Source: Polyangiaceae bacterium (GTDB taxonomy: Bacteria; Myxococcota_A; Polyangia; Polyangiales; Polyangiaceae). Taken from it: a stretch of 49,982 nt of DNA. The first letter of the stretch is position 1. Each line of letters begins with the position of its first letter. A program made the position numbers and the translations under genes. Shown piece by piece: positions 25,052-32,436 of this stretch. The notes beneath the pieces are model-generated. The model was given only the letters and a program-made list of their open reading frames with translations, did not search any database and had not been told where the DNA came from. The DNA is taken from positions 1 through 49,982 of the forward strand of contig JADLFU010000126.1 in assembly GCA_020849655.1 (NCBI GenBank), written 5' to 3'.

Positions 25052-25930
25052 TCAGCTCGCCGGCCCGAGGCCCAGGATCTCGCGCGCCTCGTCGACCGTC
25101 GCGGGGCGGCGACCGACGTCGCGCGTCAGGCGCGCGGCCACCTCGACGAGCTCGGCGTTGGATTTCGCCATCACGCCGTTTGGCAGGTAGAGGTGGTCCT
25201 CGAGGCCGCAGCGGATGTTGCCGCCGAGCACGAGCGCCGTCGCGAGCATCCGCCACTGGCAGCTGCTGATGCCGATGACCTCCCACTCGCTGCCCGCCGG
25301 CATGATCTTCGTCTGCAGCTGGAGCGACTCCACCGTCGGCGGGATGCCGCCCAGCACGTTGACGATGAACGAGAACTGCAGCGGACCCCGGAGCACGCCC
25401 ATGTCGAGCAGCGGCTTGATCCCCGCGGTGTGGCCCGCGTCGAAGCACTCGAGCTCCGGCTTGACGCCCGCGTCGTTCATCGCGTGGAGCAGCTTGATGA
25501 TCTTCTCGTAGGTGTTGGGGAACACCATGTCGAACACGAAGCTCCTCCGCTTCTCGGAGTACTTCGCGTAGTTCATCGTGCCCATGTTGAGCGCGGCGAT
25601 CTCGGGGCGCACGTCGCGCACGTAGGCCACCTGGTCGGAGACGTCGTCCGAGAGCGTGCCGGTCGAGAAGTTGAGCAGGATGGGCGAGCGCGCGCGGCAC
25701 GCCTCCTTGATCCTCGCGAACACCGCCGGCGACGTGGTCGGGCTGCCGTCGTCGTTGCGCGCGTGGATGTGCACCACCGACGCGCCCGCCTCGTACGCGC
25801 GCCGCGCCTCCTCGGCGATCTCCTCGGGCGTGTACGGGATGGCCGGGCACTGATTGCGGTTCGCGAGCACGCCGGTAAGCGCGCAGGTGAGGACGACGAC
25901 GTCGGGGTCTCGGGGCTTCGCTTGGGTCAT
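25052..25930 (-). CDS. Beta-keto acid cleavage enzyme (BKACE/DUF849)
   Basis: 292 residues from the ATG at 25930, which overlaps the marR stop (ATGA); GAGGAGA lies upstream. The protein matches the DUF849 TIM barrel: VVLTCALTGVLANRNQCPAIPYTPEEIAEEA, GASVVHIHARNDDGSPTT (the HxH zinc ligands), LNFSTG, ALNMGTMNYA, PELECFDAGH and GISSCQWRM, then GGNIRCGLEDHLYLPNG. Known members condense a beta-keto acid (for example 3-keto-5-aminohexanoate from lysine fermentation) with acetyl-CoA to give acetoacetate and a new acyl-CoA. The specificity of this copy is not deducible, though the neighbouring crotonase and carboxylase would process the CoA product. Confidence 0.93.
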   Translation of the reverse strand: MTQAKPRDPDVVVLTCALTGVLANRNQCPAIPYTPEEIAEEARRAYEAGASVVHIHARNDDGSPTTSPAVFARIKEACRARSPILLNFSTGTLSDDVSDQVAYVRDVRPEIAALNMGTMNYAKYSEKRRSFVFDMVFPNTYEKIIKLLHAMNDAGVKPELECFDAGHTAGIKPLLDMGVLRGPLQFSFIVNVLGGIPPTVESLQLQTKIMPAGSEWEVIGISSCQWRMLATALVLGGNIRCGLEDHLYLPNGVMAKSNAELVEVAARLTRDVGRRPATVDEAREILGLGPAS

Positions 25931-26415
25931 GTCTGGTCTCCTCGGGCTTGACCGTCGTCGACCATCTGGCGGACGCGGTTGGCGAGCTTGGTCAGGATGC
26001 GCAGCAGATCCTTCGCGTCGTCGCGGGACAGCCCGACGAGCGCCTCGCGGAAGATCTGGATCGGCTCGACCTTCACCTCGCGCGCGAGCTGGTGGCCCCG
26101 CGCTGTCAGCGTGATCTGGACGACCCTGCGATCGGAGGTCGACCGGGCGCGCGCGACGAGCCCCTCGCGCTCCATGCGGTCGACGATGCCCGTGACCGTG
26201 CTGTTCTGCGCGCGGATCTTCTCGGAGAGGCGCGAGAGCGACAGCTCCCCGAGCGTCTCCAGCATCTTGACCACCGTCAGCTGCGGACCGGTGAGGCCGT
26301 GGCGCGCGGCGACCTCCTTCGTGAGCCGGCGGCTCTCGGTGTACAGGTAGACGATCGCCTCGACGATCGCGTCGACCTCGGGCTTCATCTCGGGGGGCAC
26401 TGCGCTCTTCGGCAT
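25927..26415 (-). CDS. MarR family transcriptional regulator
   Basis: 162 residues from the ATG at 26415 (MPKSAVPPEM). That start has AAGGA 4 bp upstream. A longer start at 26454 is rejected because its ATG lies inside the apparent -10 box. The protein has the MarR fold: a long helix VDAIVEAIVYLYTESRRLTKEV, TGPQLTVVKML, recognition helix LSEKIRAQNSTVTGIVDRMEREG and the wing ARARSTSDRRVVQITLT. It probably binds the palindrome over its own promoter and responds to a CoA thioester or aromatic/keto acid from the pathway it heads. It is the first gene of the operon with the cleavage enzyme, crotonase, carboxylase and probably dapD. Confidence 0.9.
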   Translation of the reverse strand: MPKSAVPPEMKPEVDAIVEAIVYLYTESRRLTKEVAARHGLTGPQLTVVKMLETLGELSLSRLSEKIRAQNSTVTGIVDRMEREGLVARARSTSDRRVVQITLTARGHQLAREVKVEPIQIFREALVGLSRDDAKDLLRILTKLANRVRQMVDDGQARGDQT

Positions 26416-26422
26416 CGAATCC

Positions 26423-26479
26423 TTTGCGTCGCTGATATTTAGCGTGCGAAACATCTAACGGAAGCGCGCGCGTCGTCAA
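26423..26479 (-). promoter_or_regulatory. Promoter and candidate MarR operator of the acyl-CoA operon
   Basis: On the minus strand a -35 TTGACG (26479-26474), a 16-bp spacer and a -10-like TAGATG (26457-26452) lie upstream of marR. Directly downstream a 29-bp imperfect palindrome (26423-26451), TTT-N4-CGCT-N7-AGCG-N4-AAA, covers the expected transcription start and ends 8 bp before the ATG. Position and symmetry suit MarR autorepression. This is one of the few AT-rich spots in the region. Confidence 0.6.
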
Positions 26480-26503
26480 GGGGTTGTCGGCTAGCGTGCC
26501 AGC

Positions 26504-27760
26504 GTGGTGCGGCCGATCGCTGTCATCGTCGCGGCTTCGATGGCCCTCGCGGGGTGCGGGGGAGAGGGCGCGCTCGATCCGTCGCCGCCGCGCGGTCGGC
26601 CGACGACGCCGGACCCGCTCTGGCCGACCCCGACGCTCGGCGAGACGCGGCAGATCGCGCCGGGGCCGGGGATGCCCCGCGAGTACGTCGCCGAGCACGG
26701 GATCTCGAACAACAACCTCGACGTCGTGCGGCACGAGGGGCGCGTGTACCTCGCGATCCGCAACGGAGAGTTCCACTTCGCGTCGCCCGACACGCGCCTG
26801 TTCGTCTTCTCGTCGAGCGACGAGGTGACGTGGGACTTCGAGGCGAAGGTCGACCTCGATCGCGACGTGCGCGAGCCGCGCTGGCTGTCGCTCGGCGGGC
26901 GGCTGTTCCTCTACTTCGCGCTGCTCGGGCGCGATCGCTTCGACTTCGAGCCGGGCGGGATGCGCGTCATCGAGCGCGAGGGGCCCGGGCGGTGGACGGC
27001 GCCCGCGGGGTTCTACAGACCCGACCAGGGGTACATCCCGTGGCGCGTCCGCAAGCTCGGCGCCCGGCCGGTGATGCTCGCTTACAACCACGGCGAGCAC
27101 GAGTACGATCTCTCGGGCCTCCCGATCGAGATCGAGCTGTTGACGACCGACGACGGTCGCGCGTGGAGGCCGCTCGATCCGCGCGTGCCCGTCGTGTCGC
27201 GCGGGGGCGGCTCCGAGACCGACGCCGCGCTCGACGATCGGGGCGATCTGTACGCGGTCATCCGCAACGAGGCGGGCGACGCGACCGGGTGGGGCTCGAA
27301 GATCTGCCACGCGCGAGGTGACCGGCTCGCCGAGTGGCAGTGCGCGCACGACCCAAAGAAATACGACTCGCCGTGGGTGTTCGCGCGGGGCGGCGCCGTC
27401 TTCGTCATCGGCCGGCGCAACGTGACCGACGACGGACACTTCGAGCTCTCACCCGGCGCGCCGTGGAGCGGCGCGGAGTCCTTCAACAACCTCGCGCGGT
27501 ACAGCGGACAGCCGAAGCGCTGCGCGCTGTGGCAGCTCGAGCGCTCGACGCTCACCGTCCACCACCTCGTCGATCTGCCCAGCCGCGGCGACACGTGCTT
27601 CGCGTCGGTGCTCGATGACCCTGGATCGCCCGAGCGGCTGATCGTCTACAACTACTCGTCGCCGATCGAGCCGGGGCTGCCGGAGATCTCCTGGTCGGCG
27701 GGGCAGCTCGGGCCGACGAACATCTACCGCACCGTCGTCGAGCTGACGCCGCCGCGCTGA
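26504..27760 (+). CDS. Lipoprotein with predicted beta-propeller (sialidase-like) fold
   Basis: 418 residues from a GTG. Signal: RPIAVIVAASMALAGC. The mature protein has repeated beta-blade-like motifs with SSSDEVTWDFEAK, TTDDGRAWRPLDPR (Asp-box-like S/T-x-D-x-G-x-x-W), GGRLFLYFAL, GDLYAVIRNEAG and GGAVFVIGRRN, which suggests a five- or six-blade propeller like the glycosidase/sialidase superfamily. Catalytic Arg/Glu/Tyr of true sialidases cannot be assigned, so enzymatic activity is uncertain. It is divergent from marR and convergent with the kinase-receiver gene. It probably binds or trims glycans in the envelope. Confidence 0.72.
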   Translation: MVRPIAVIVAASMALAGCGGEGALDPSPPRGRPTTPDPLWPTPTLGETRQIAPGPGMPREYVAEHGISNNNLDVVRHEGRVYLAIRNGEFHFASPDTRLFVFSSSDEVTWDFEAKVDLDRDVREPRWLSLGGRLFLYFALLGRDRFDFEPGGMRVIEREGPGRWTAPAGFYRPDQGYIPWRVRKLGARPVMLAYNHGEHEYDLSGLPIEIELLTTDDGRAWRPLDPRVPVVSRGGGSETDAALDDRGDLYAVIRNEAGDATGWGSKICHARGDRLAEWQCAHDPKKYDSPWVFARGGAVFVIGRRNVTDDGHFELSPGAPWSGAESFNNLARYSGQPKRCALWQLERSTLTVHHLVDLPSRGDTCFASVLDDPGSPERLIVYNYSSPIEPGLPEISWSAGQLGPTNIYRTVVELTPPR

Positions 27761-27806
27761 AGAGGCGGCCAGCTCGCTCGCAAGCCTCGGACCCTCTCCC
27801 GCCGGA

Positions 27807-29093
27807 TCAGCCGCGTCGCTCGCCCGCGCGGCGCGCGCGCTCCTCCTTCACGAGGGTCGCGACCGCGGCGGCGAGGCCGTCGCCCTTCTGGATGAAGCGG
27901 TGGATGCCGAGCGTCCCGAGCAGCGACCGATCCTCCTCCTGGGCGCCCGCGCTCACGACCGCGATCGACATGTGCTCGGCGACGCCCTCGCCGCGCAGGT
28001 ACATGCAGACCTCGACGCCGCTCATCTTCGGCATGTGGAGATCGAGCAGCAAGAGGTGCGGCTCACGCTCGCGGATCGCGGCGATCGCGGCCTCGCCGTT
28101 CGCGGCGACGCGGATCTCCGCGCTCGGCGCGGCCTTCTTCACGTAGAACGAGAGGATCTTCGCGAGGTCCTTGTCGTCGTCGACCACCAGCACCGAGAGC
28201 TGCGCCTCGCGGGGCTGCGTGGCGACCTGGGCGCGGATGGCGCGCAGGCGGAAGAGGGCGGCCTCGGCGGACTGCGGGCGCTGGCCGGGATCCTTCGACA
28301 GCAGCTCCGTCACGAGGCGCGACAGCTCCGCCGGGGTCTCGACGCGCAGCGCGCCGGGGTCGGGGACGGGATCGTACAGGTGGCGATCCCAGACCTCCTC
28401 GGGCGTCGCGCCCGCGAACGGCGGCTGGCCCGTCAGCAGCTCGAACGCGACCACCCCGAGCGCGTACAGATCGACGAGCCCGCCCGCGCCCGGCTCGACC
28501 GAGTTGGTGATCGCCTCGGGCGACATGTACTGCGGCGATCCCGCGATGGTCACCTGCGCGGCGACGTCGAACTCCGGCAGGAAGAGCCCGAGATCCATCA
28601 GCACGACGCGCCCGCCCGTCGCCAGCATGACGTTGCCGGGCTTGATGTCCCGGTGCGCGATCCCCGCGCCGTGCACGGCGACGAGCGCGTCGGTGATCGG
28701 GATGAGCAGGTCGAGCGCCTCCGTGATCTCCAGCCGCTCGCCCTGCGACGCGCGGCGCTCGAGGTGCGTGTCGAGGCTCACGCCGACGACGCGCTCCATC
28801 ACCACGTACTCGACGCCGTCGTGCGTCCCCGCCGCGTAGACCTGCACGAGCCCCGGGTGACGGATCGCCGCGAGCGCCTGCGCCTCCTTGCGCACGGGCG
28901 AGTCGCGCAGCTCGGGCCACGCCGCCTTGATCGCGACCTTGCGGTGCAGCAGCAGATCGTGCGCCTCGAACACCTGGCCCATGCCGCCCGCGCCGATCAC
29001 CGCGCGGATCTCGTAGGTGTCGCTGAGGACCTGACCGACCTCGAAGATGTCGCGGACGTCGTCGGGGGGCACGCTCTGCACGGAGCTGCTCAC
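27807..29093 (-). CDS. Ser/Thr protein kinase with C-terminal receiver domain
   Basis: 428 residues from a GTG at 29093 overlapping the upstream stop (GTGA). Kinase domain (~20-285): GAGGMGQVFEA glycine loop, VAIKAAWPE lysine, HRDIKPGNVML catalytic loop, DLG in place of DFG, SPEAI in place of APE, and DLYALGVVAFELLTG. Receiver domain (~300-415): LVVDDDKDLAK acidic pocket, LLLLDLHMPKMSG with the phosphoacceptor Asp, VVSAG and IQKGDG lysine. There is no transmembrane segment, so it is cytoplasmic. The fusion puts a two-component phospho-acceptor behind a eukaryote-like kinase; a histidine kinase may gate it. It is coupled to the proline-rich protein upstream, a likely partner or substrate. Confidence 0.93.
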   Translation of the reverse strand: MSSSVQSVPPDDVRDIFEVGQVLSDTYEIRAVIGAGGMGQVFEAHDLLLHRKVAIKAAWPELRDSPVRKEAQALAAIRHPGLVQVYAAGTHDGVEYVVMERVVGVSLDTHLERRASQGERLEITEALDLLIPITDALVAVHGAGIAHRDIKPGNVMLATGGRVVLMDLGLFLPEFDVAAQVTIAGSPQYMSPEAITNSVEPGAGGLVDLYALGVVAFELLTGQPPFAGATPEEVWDRHLYDPVPDPGALRVETPAELSRLVTELLSKDPGQRPQSAEAALFRLRAIRAQVATQPREAQLSVLVVDDDKDLAKILSFYVKKAAPSAEIRVAANGEAAIAAIREREPHLLLLDLHMPKMSGVEVCMYLRGEGVAEHMSIAVVSAGAQEEDRSLLGTLGIHRFIQKGDGLAAAVATLVKEERARRAGERRG

Positions 29094-30967
29094 ACCATCG
29101 TCAGCAAGTTCAAGAGGGGAGGGAAGCGCAGGATGAGATCTTGCACCGCCTTGCGCTCCGCGAACAGGACGAGCGCGCCGCCCACGCCGCCTCGCGCGCC
29201 GCGCTGCGCCTTCGCGCCGCCGAGCACGTCCATCGCGTAGAGGAACTCGCCGGGCCCGACGCTGCCGAACGCGCGATCCTCGGAGAACAGCTCGAGCGAC
29301 CCGACGCCAGGGACGAACACGCCCGGCACCGTCTCGCCGGGCGCCGCGACGATCTCTCCCTCGGCGACCGCGCGCACCGACATCGACGAGACGAGCGCCG
29401 AGCGCAGCGCGGCGTCGAGGTGCCGGGACATCGCGCCCGCCGTGGCGCCCGCGACGGCGTGGGCGGCGTCGGAGAGCGCCGCGAGCTCGGCCTCGACCCA
29501 CGGGCACGCCCGGAGCGCGTCGTCGATCTGCTGGGGCGTCCACGTCGCGAGGTTCGCGCCCTCCGGCGTGCCGACCAGCTGCACCGCGGGCGCGTCGCCG
29601 ATCGACGAGCGAGCGCGCAGCGAGCGCCCCGCCGTCAGCCGCGTGCAGGCCTCGCCGCCGGGCCGCGCGACGTCGACGGCGCCGTCGATCACCACCGCGA
29701 GCCCGAAGCCCGCGTGCGTCGCGCCAGCGCCGAGGAGCAGGACGGTGGCGCTCGCCTCGAGCTCCTCGCGCGCCTCGTCAGGGAGGTCGACCGCCTCGGC
29801 GAGCCCGGCGAGATCGGGGCGCCCGGTGAACGCCGCGACCCTCGAGAGGAGCGGCCCCGCGATCGAGCCGCTCGCGCTCCGCGGCGGCGGGGGCTTCGGT
29901 GGTCGTGGTGGCGGCGGCTTGGCGCTCGGCCCTGCGGGCGGGGGAGGCGGCGTGCTCGCGACCTTGGGAGGAGGCGGCGTGCTCGCGACCTTGGGAGGAG
30001 GCGGCGTGCTCGCGACCTTGGGAGGAGGCGGCATGCTCGCGACCTCCGCCTGCGCGACGGGCGGCGCAGGCGTGTCAATCATGTTTGTTTCAGCGGGCGG
30101 GGCGGGGGGTGGATCCGCGCGGAAGGGGCTCTCTGCGCCGGGGAGGGGCGCGGGCGCAGGCTGCACCGAGACGCGCTGGCGGGGTGCGGACGGCGGGCGC
30201 GGCCGCGCGTCCGGCGGGGGACCGTCGTCGAGCAGATCGCCGTCCAGGGTGATGGCGGCCTTGCGCTTCGACTCGCTCGGCGGCTGCGCGGGGACAGGGT
30301 GGGAGCCGAACCCGCCGGGGACCGTCTCGGACGACGAGCGCAGCGAGTACGCGAGCGGGGCCGACGGCACGGACGCGAGCAGCGGGCCCTCGTCGTCGTC
30401 GTCCGCGGCGCTCGGCGGGGGGATGGCCTGCACGGGCGCCACGGGCGCAGGCTCGGCCTGACGCGCGGACGTGGGCGGCGGCGAGGCGATGGGCGCTGAC
30501 GCTGGCGCGCCTCCGCTCGGCGGCGACAGCGACACAGGCTCCAGCGAGTCGAAGGCGCTCGCGGGCGGCACGCTCATCGCCTCCTCGACCGCGGGGGGCG
30601 AGGCGCTCAGCTTCGCGCGCGGGGGTGGCGGAGGCTTCCTCGGCGGCGGCTTCGCCGGCGCGGGGGCGTCGACGAAATCTGCGTCGTCGAGCGGCAGCAT
30701 GCTCGGCGGCGCGTCGTCGATCTCGACGTCGATCTCCATCGTCGGCGGGGGCGCCGGCGCGACCTCGAGCGCGTCCGAGAGCGCGGCGGCGATGCGCGCG
30801 AGATCGATCGCGCGATCGTCGTCATCCGCGAGCGCGGCGGCCTTCGACGCGCGCTTGACCCACACGACCGCGTCGGCCCGCTCGTCGCGGTTCCACAGCG
30901 TGAGGGCCGTCGAGAGGGCCCAGGACACGTCCTCTGCGTCCGTCGGGAGCGGCGCCGGGATGCTCAT
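29090..30967 (-). CDS. Proline-rich protein with cyclic-nucleotide-binding-like C-terminus
   Basis: 625 residues. Residues 10-65 form helices (DVSWALSTALTLWNRDERADAVVW, AIDLARIAAALSDAL). A ~300-residue Pro/Ala-rich region follows, with exact repeats PPPPKVAST in the middle. From ~375 a globular part begins (LLSRVAAFTGRPDLAGLAEAVDL). It contains two segments that look like degenerate cyclic-nucleotide-binding beta rolls (FGLAVVIDGAVDVARPGGEACTRLTAGRSLRA, then VAEGEIVAAPGETVPGVFVPGVGSLELFS) separated by a long helix. The typical PRAATVXA cap is missing, so ligand binding is doubtful. There is no signal peptide. Translational coupling to the kinase-receiver gene suggests it is a scaffold or substrate of that kinase. 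Confidence 0.78.
   Translation of the reverse strand: MSIPAPLPTDAEDVSWALSTALTLWNRDERADAVVWVKRASKAAALADDDDRAIDLARIAAALSDALEVAPAPPPTMEIDVEIDDAPPSMLPLDDADFVDAPAPAKPPPRKPPPPPRAKLSASPPAVEEAMSVPPASAFDSLEPVSLSPPSGGAPASAPIASPPPTSARQAEPAPVAPVQAIPPPSAADDDDEGPLLASVPSAPLAYSLRSSSETVPGGFGSHPVPAQPPSESKRKAAITLDGDLLDDGPPPDARPRPPSAPRQRVSVQPAPAPLPGAESPFRADPPPAPPAETNMIDTPAPPVAQAEVASMPPPPKVASTPPPPKVASTPPPPKVASTPPPPPAGPSAKPPPPRPPKPPPPRSASGSIAGPLLSRVAAFTGRPDLAGLAEAVDLPDEAREELEASATVLLLGAGATHAGFGLAVVIDGAVDVARPGGEACTRLTAGRSLRARSSIGDAPAVQLVGTPEGANLATWTPQQIDDALRACPWVEAELAALSDAAHAVAGATAGAMSRHLDAALRSALVSSMSVRAVAEGEIVAAPGETVPGVFVPGVGSLELFSEDRAFGSVGPGEFLYAMDVLGGAKAQRGARGGVGGALVLFAERKAVQDLILRFPPLLNLLTMV
29952..30044 (-). repeat. 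27-bp tandem repeat, three exact copies plus a partial
   Basis: Identical 27-bp units at 29952-29978, 29979-30005 and 30006-30032, then a partial copy. They encode the nine-residue unit PPPPKVAST of the proline-rich protein. Exact identity at DNA level points to recent expansion. Confidence 0.9.
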
Positions 30968-31025
30968 GCGAAAGGACGGCGAGCATACGTGCGTCGGCGC
31001 CGTGTGGGAAAGCGAGAAGTCGAGA

Positions 31026-32048
31026 TCAGCTGGGCCGCGCGGTGCCGACCGCCCGCCGGACGTCGTCGATGATCGGGGCCGCGATCGCGCGGGCGCGTCG
31101 CGCGCCGTCGACGAGCACGGCCTCGACGTGCCCGAGGTCGTCCGTCAGCTCGCGCCGCCGCGCGCGGGCCGGATCGAGCGTCGCGTGGAAGAGCTCGAGC
31201 AGCTTCACCTTGTAGTGCCCCCACCCGAGCCCGCCCTCGCGGAACGTCCGCTCGAGCTCCGCGAGATCACCGGGCGCCGCGAACAGGCGCAGCAGCGGCA
31301 AGAGCGGGGTCGCGGCCGGATCCTTGGGCGCCTCGACCGGCGTCGAGTCGGTCTTGATCCCCATGATCTGCTTCTTCACGGCGGCGTCGTCCGCGAACAC
31401 GTCGATCGTGTTCTTGTAGGACTTGCTCATCTTCGCGTTGTCGGTGCCGGGGACGACGGCGGTCGACTCCTCGAGCCTCGCCTCCGGGAGCTTCAGCACG
31501 CCGCGCGGCGCGCCGGTCGCCTCGCCGGTGGGATCCTTGGGATCGTAGCCGGGCACGAACGCCGCGTTGAACTTCGTCGCCAGATCGCGGGTGATCTCGA
31601 GGTGCTGCACCTGATCCTTGCCGACCGGCACGACGTCCGCGCCGTAGAGCAGGATGTCGGCGGCCATCAGCACCGGGTACGTGAAGATGCCGAGCTCGGG
31701 CGAGAACCCGCGCGCGAGCTTCTCCTTGTACGAGTGCGCGCGCTCGAGCAGGCCCATCGGCGCGACCGTGGAGAGGTACCAGAACAGCTCCGGGACCTCG
31801 GGGATGTCCGACTGGCGGAACAGCACGGCGCGCCGCGGATCGAGCCCGAGCGCGAGGAAATCGAGCGCCACGTCGAGCGTCAGCGACCGCATCTCGGCGG
31901 CGCTCCGGACGCTCGTGAGCGCGTGGTGGTTCGCGATGAAGAACAGGCTCTCGCCCTCGTCCTGCAGCGAGATGAACTGCCGCAGCGCACCGAAGTAGTT
32001 GCCGAGGTGGATCTTCCCGGACGACTGGATGCCCGACAGGATGCGCAT
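31026..32048 (-). CDS. trpS: Tryptophanyl-tRNA synthetase
   Basis: 340 residues, the normal bacterial length. It begins MRILSGIQSSGKIHLGNYFGALRQF with the HIGH-type signature (IHLGN), has LLYGADVVPVGKDQVQHLEITRD for Trp/AMP binding, and AKMSKSYKNTI, the KMSKS loop. It charges tRNA-Trp in the cytoplasm. The gene is divergent from gatC with 85 bp between starts, and the proline-rich signalling gene starts 58 bp after its stop on the same strand, so the two may be co-transcribed. Confidence 0.97.
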   Translation of the reverse strand: MRILSGIQSSGKIHLGNYFGALRQFISLQDEGESLFFIANHHALTSVRSAAEMRSLTLDVALDFLALGLDPRRAVLFRQSDIPEVPELFWYLSTVAPMGLLERAHSYKEKLARGFSPELGIFTYPVLMAADILLYGADVVPVGKDQVQHLEITRDLATKFNAAFVPGYDPKDPTGEATGAPRGVLKLPEARLEESTAVVPGTDNAKMSKSYKNTIDVFADDAAVKKQIMGIKTDSTPVEAPKDPAATPLLPLLRLFAAPGDLAELERTFREGGLGWGHYKVKLLELFHATLDPARARRRELTDDLGHVEAVLVDGARRARAIAAPIIDDVRRAVGTARPS

Positions 32049-32133
32049 CCGCGGCGTCTAGCAACGCCCGCGGCGCGCGTCACAAGTCCGCGCGCGCTTC
32101 CTTTGGGCGCGGGATTCCGGTAGCAGCGTCGCC

Positions 32134-32436
32134 ATGACGTCGCCCTCCTTCTCCCCCGACGCCGTCCGGCGGCTCGCGCGGCTCGCGCGGCTGTCGGTCA
32201 CCGACGCCGACGTCGCGCGCCTGTCACGCGAGCTCGAGCCCATCCTCGCCCACGTCCGCGCGCTCGGCGCGGTCGACACGGACGGCGTCGCGCCGACGGC
32301 GCACGTGTCGGTCGACCGCCTCCCGCTGCGCCCCGACGAGCGGGCGGAGGAGCTCGACCGCGAGCTCGTGCTGGGCGAGGCGCCCGCGCGCGCGCCCGAG
32401 GGGTTCGTCGTGCCCGCCTTCGTGGACGAGGGATGA
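32134..32436 (+). CDS. gatC: Asp/Glu-tRNA(Asn/Gln) amidotransferase subunit C
   Basis: 100 residues. The typical GatC pattern is present: VRRLARLARLSVTDADVARLSRELEPILAHVRALGAVDTDGVAPTAH, then LPLRPDE near the C-terminus and a final FVVPAFVDEG. GatC stabilises the GatA-GatB interface in the complex that amidates Glu-tRNA-Gln and Asp-tRNA-Asn. Its TGA overlaps the gatA ATG (ATGA), so the two are coupled. A gatB gene does not follow in this window. Confidence 0.93.
   Translation: MTSPSFSPDAVRRLARLARLSVTDADVARLSRELEPILAHVRALGAVDTDGVAPTAHVSVDRLPLRPDERAEELDRELVLGEAPARAPEGFVVPAFVDEG

Noticed and set aside
26416-26454. Longer MarR start at 26454 (MFRTLN...)
   Set aside because: Its ATG coincides with the apparent -10 box, and the operator would lie inside the coding region.
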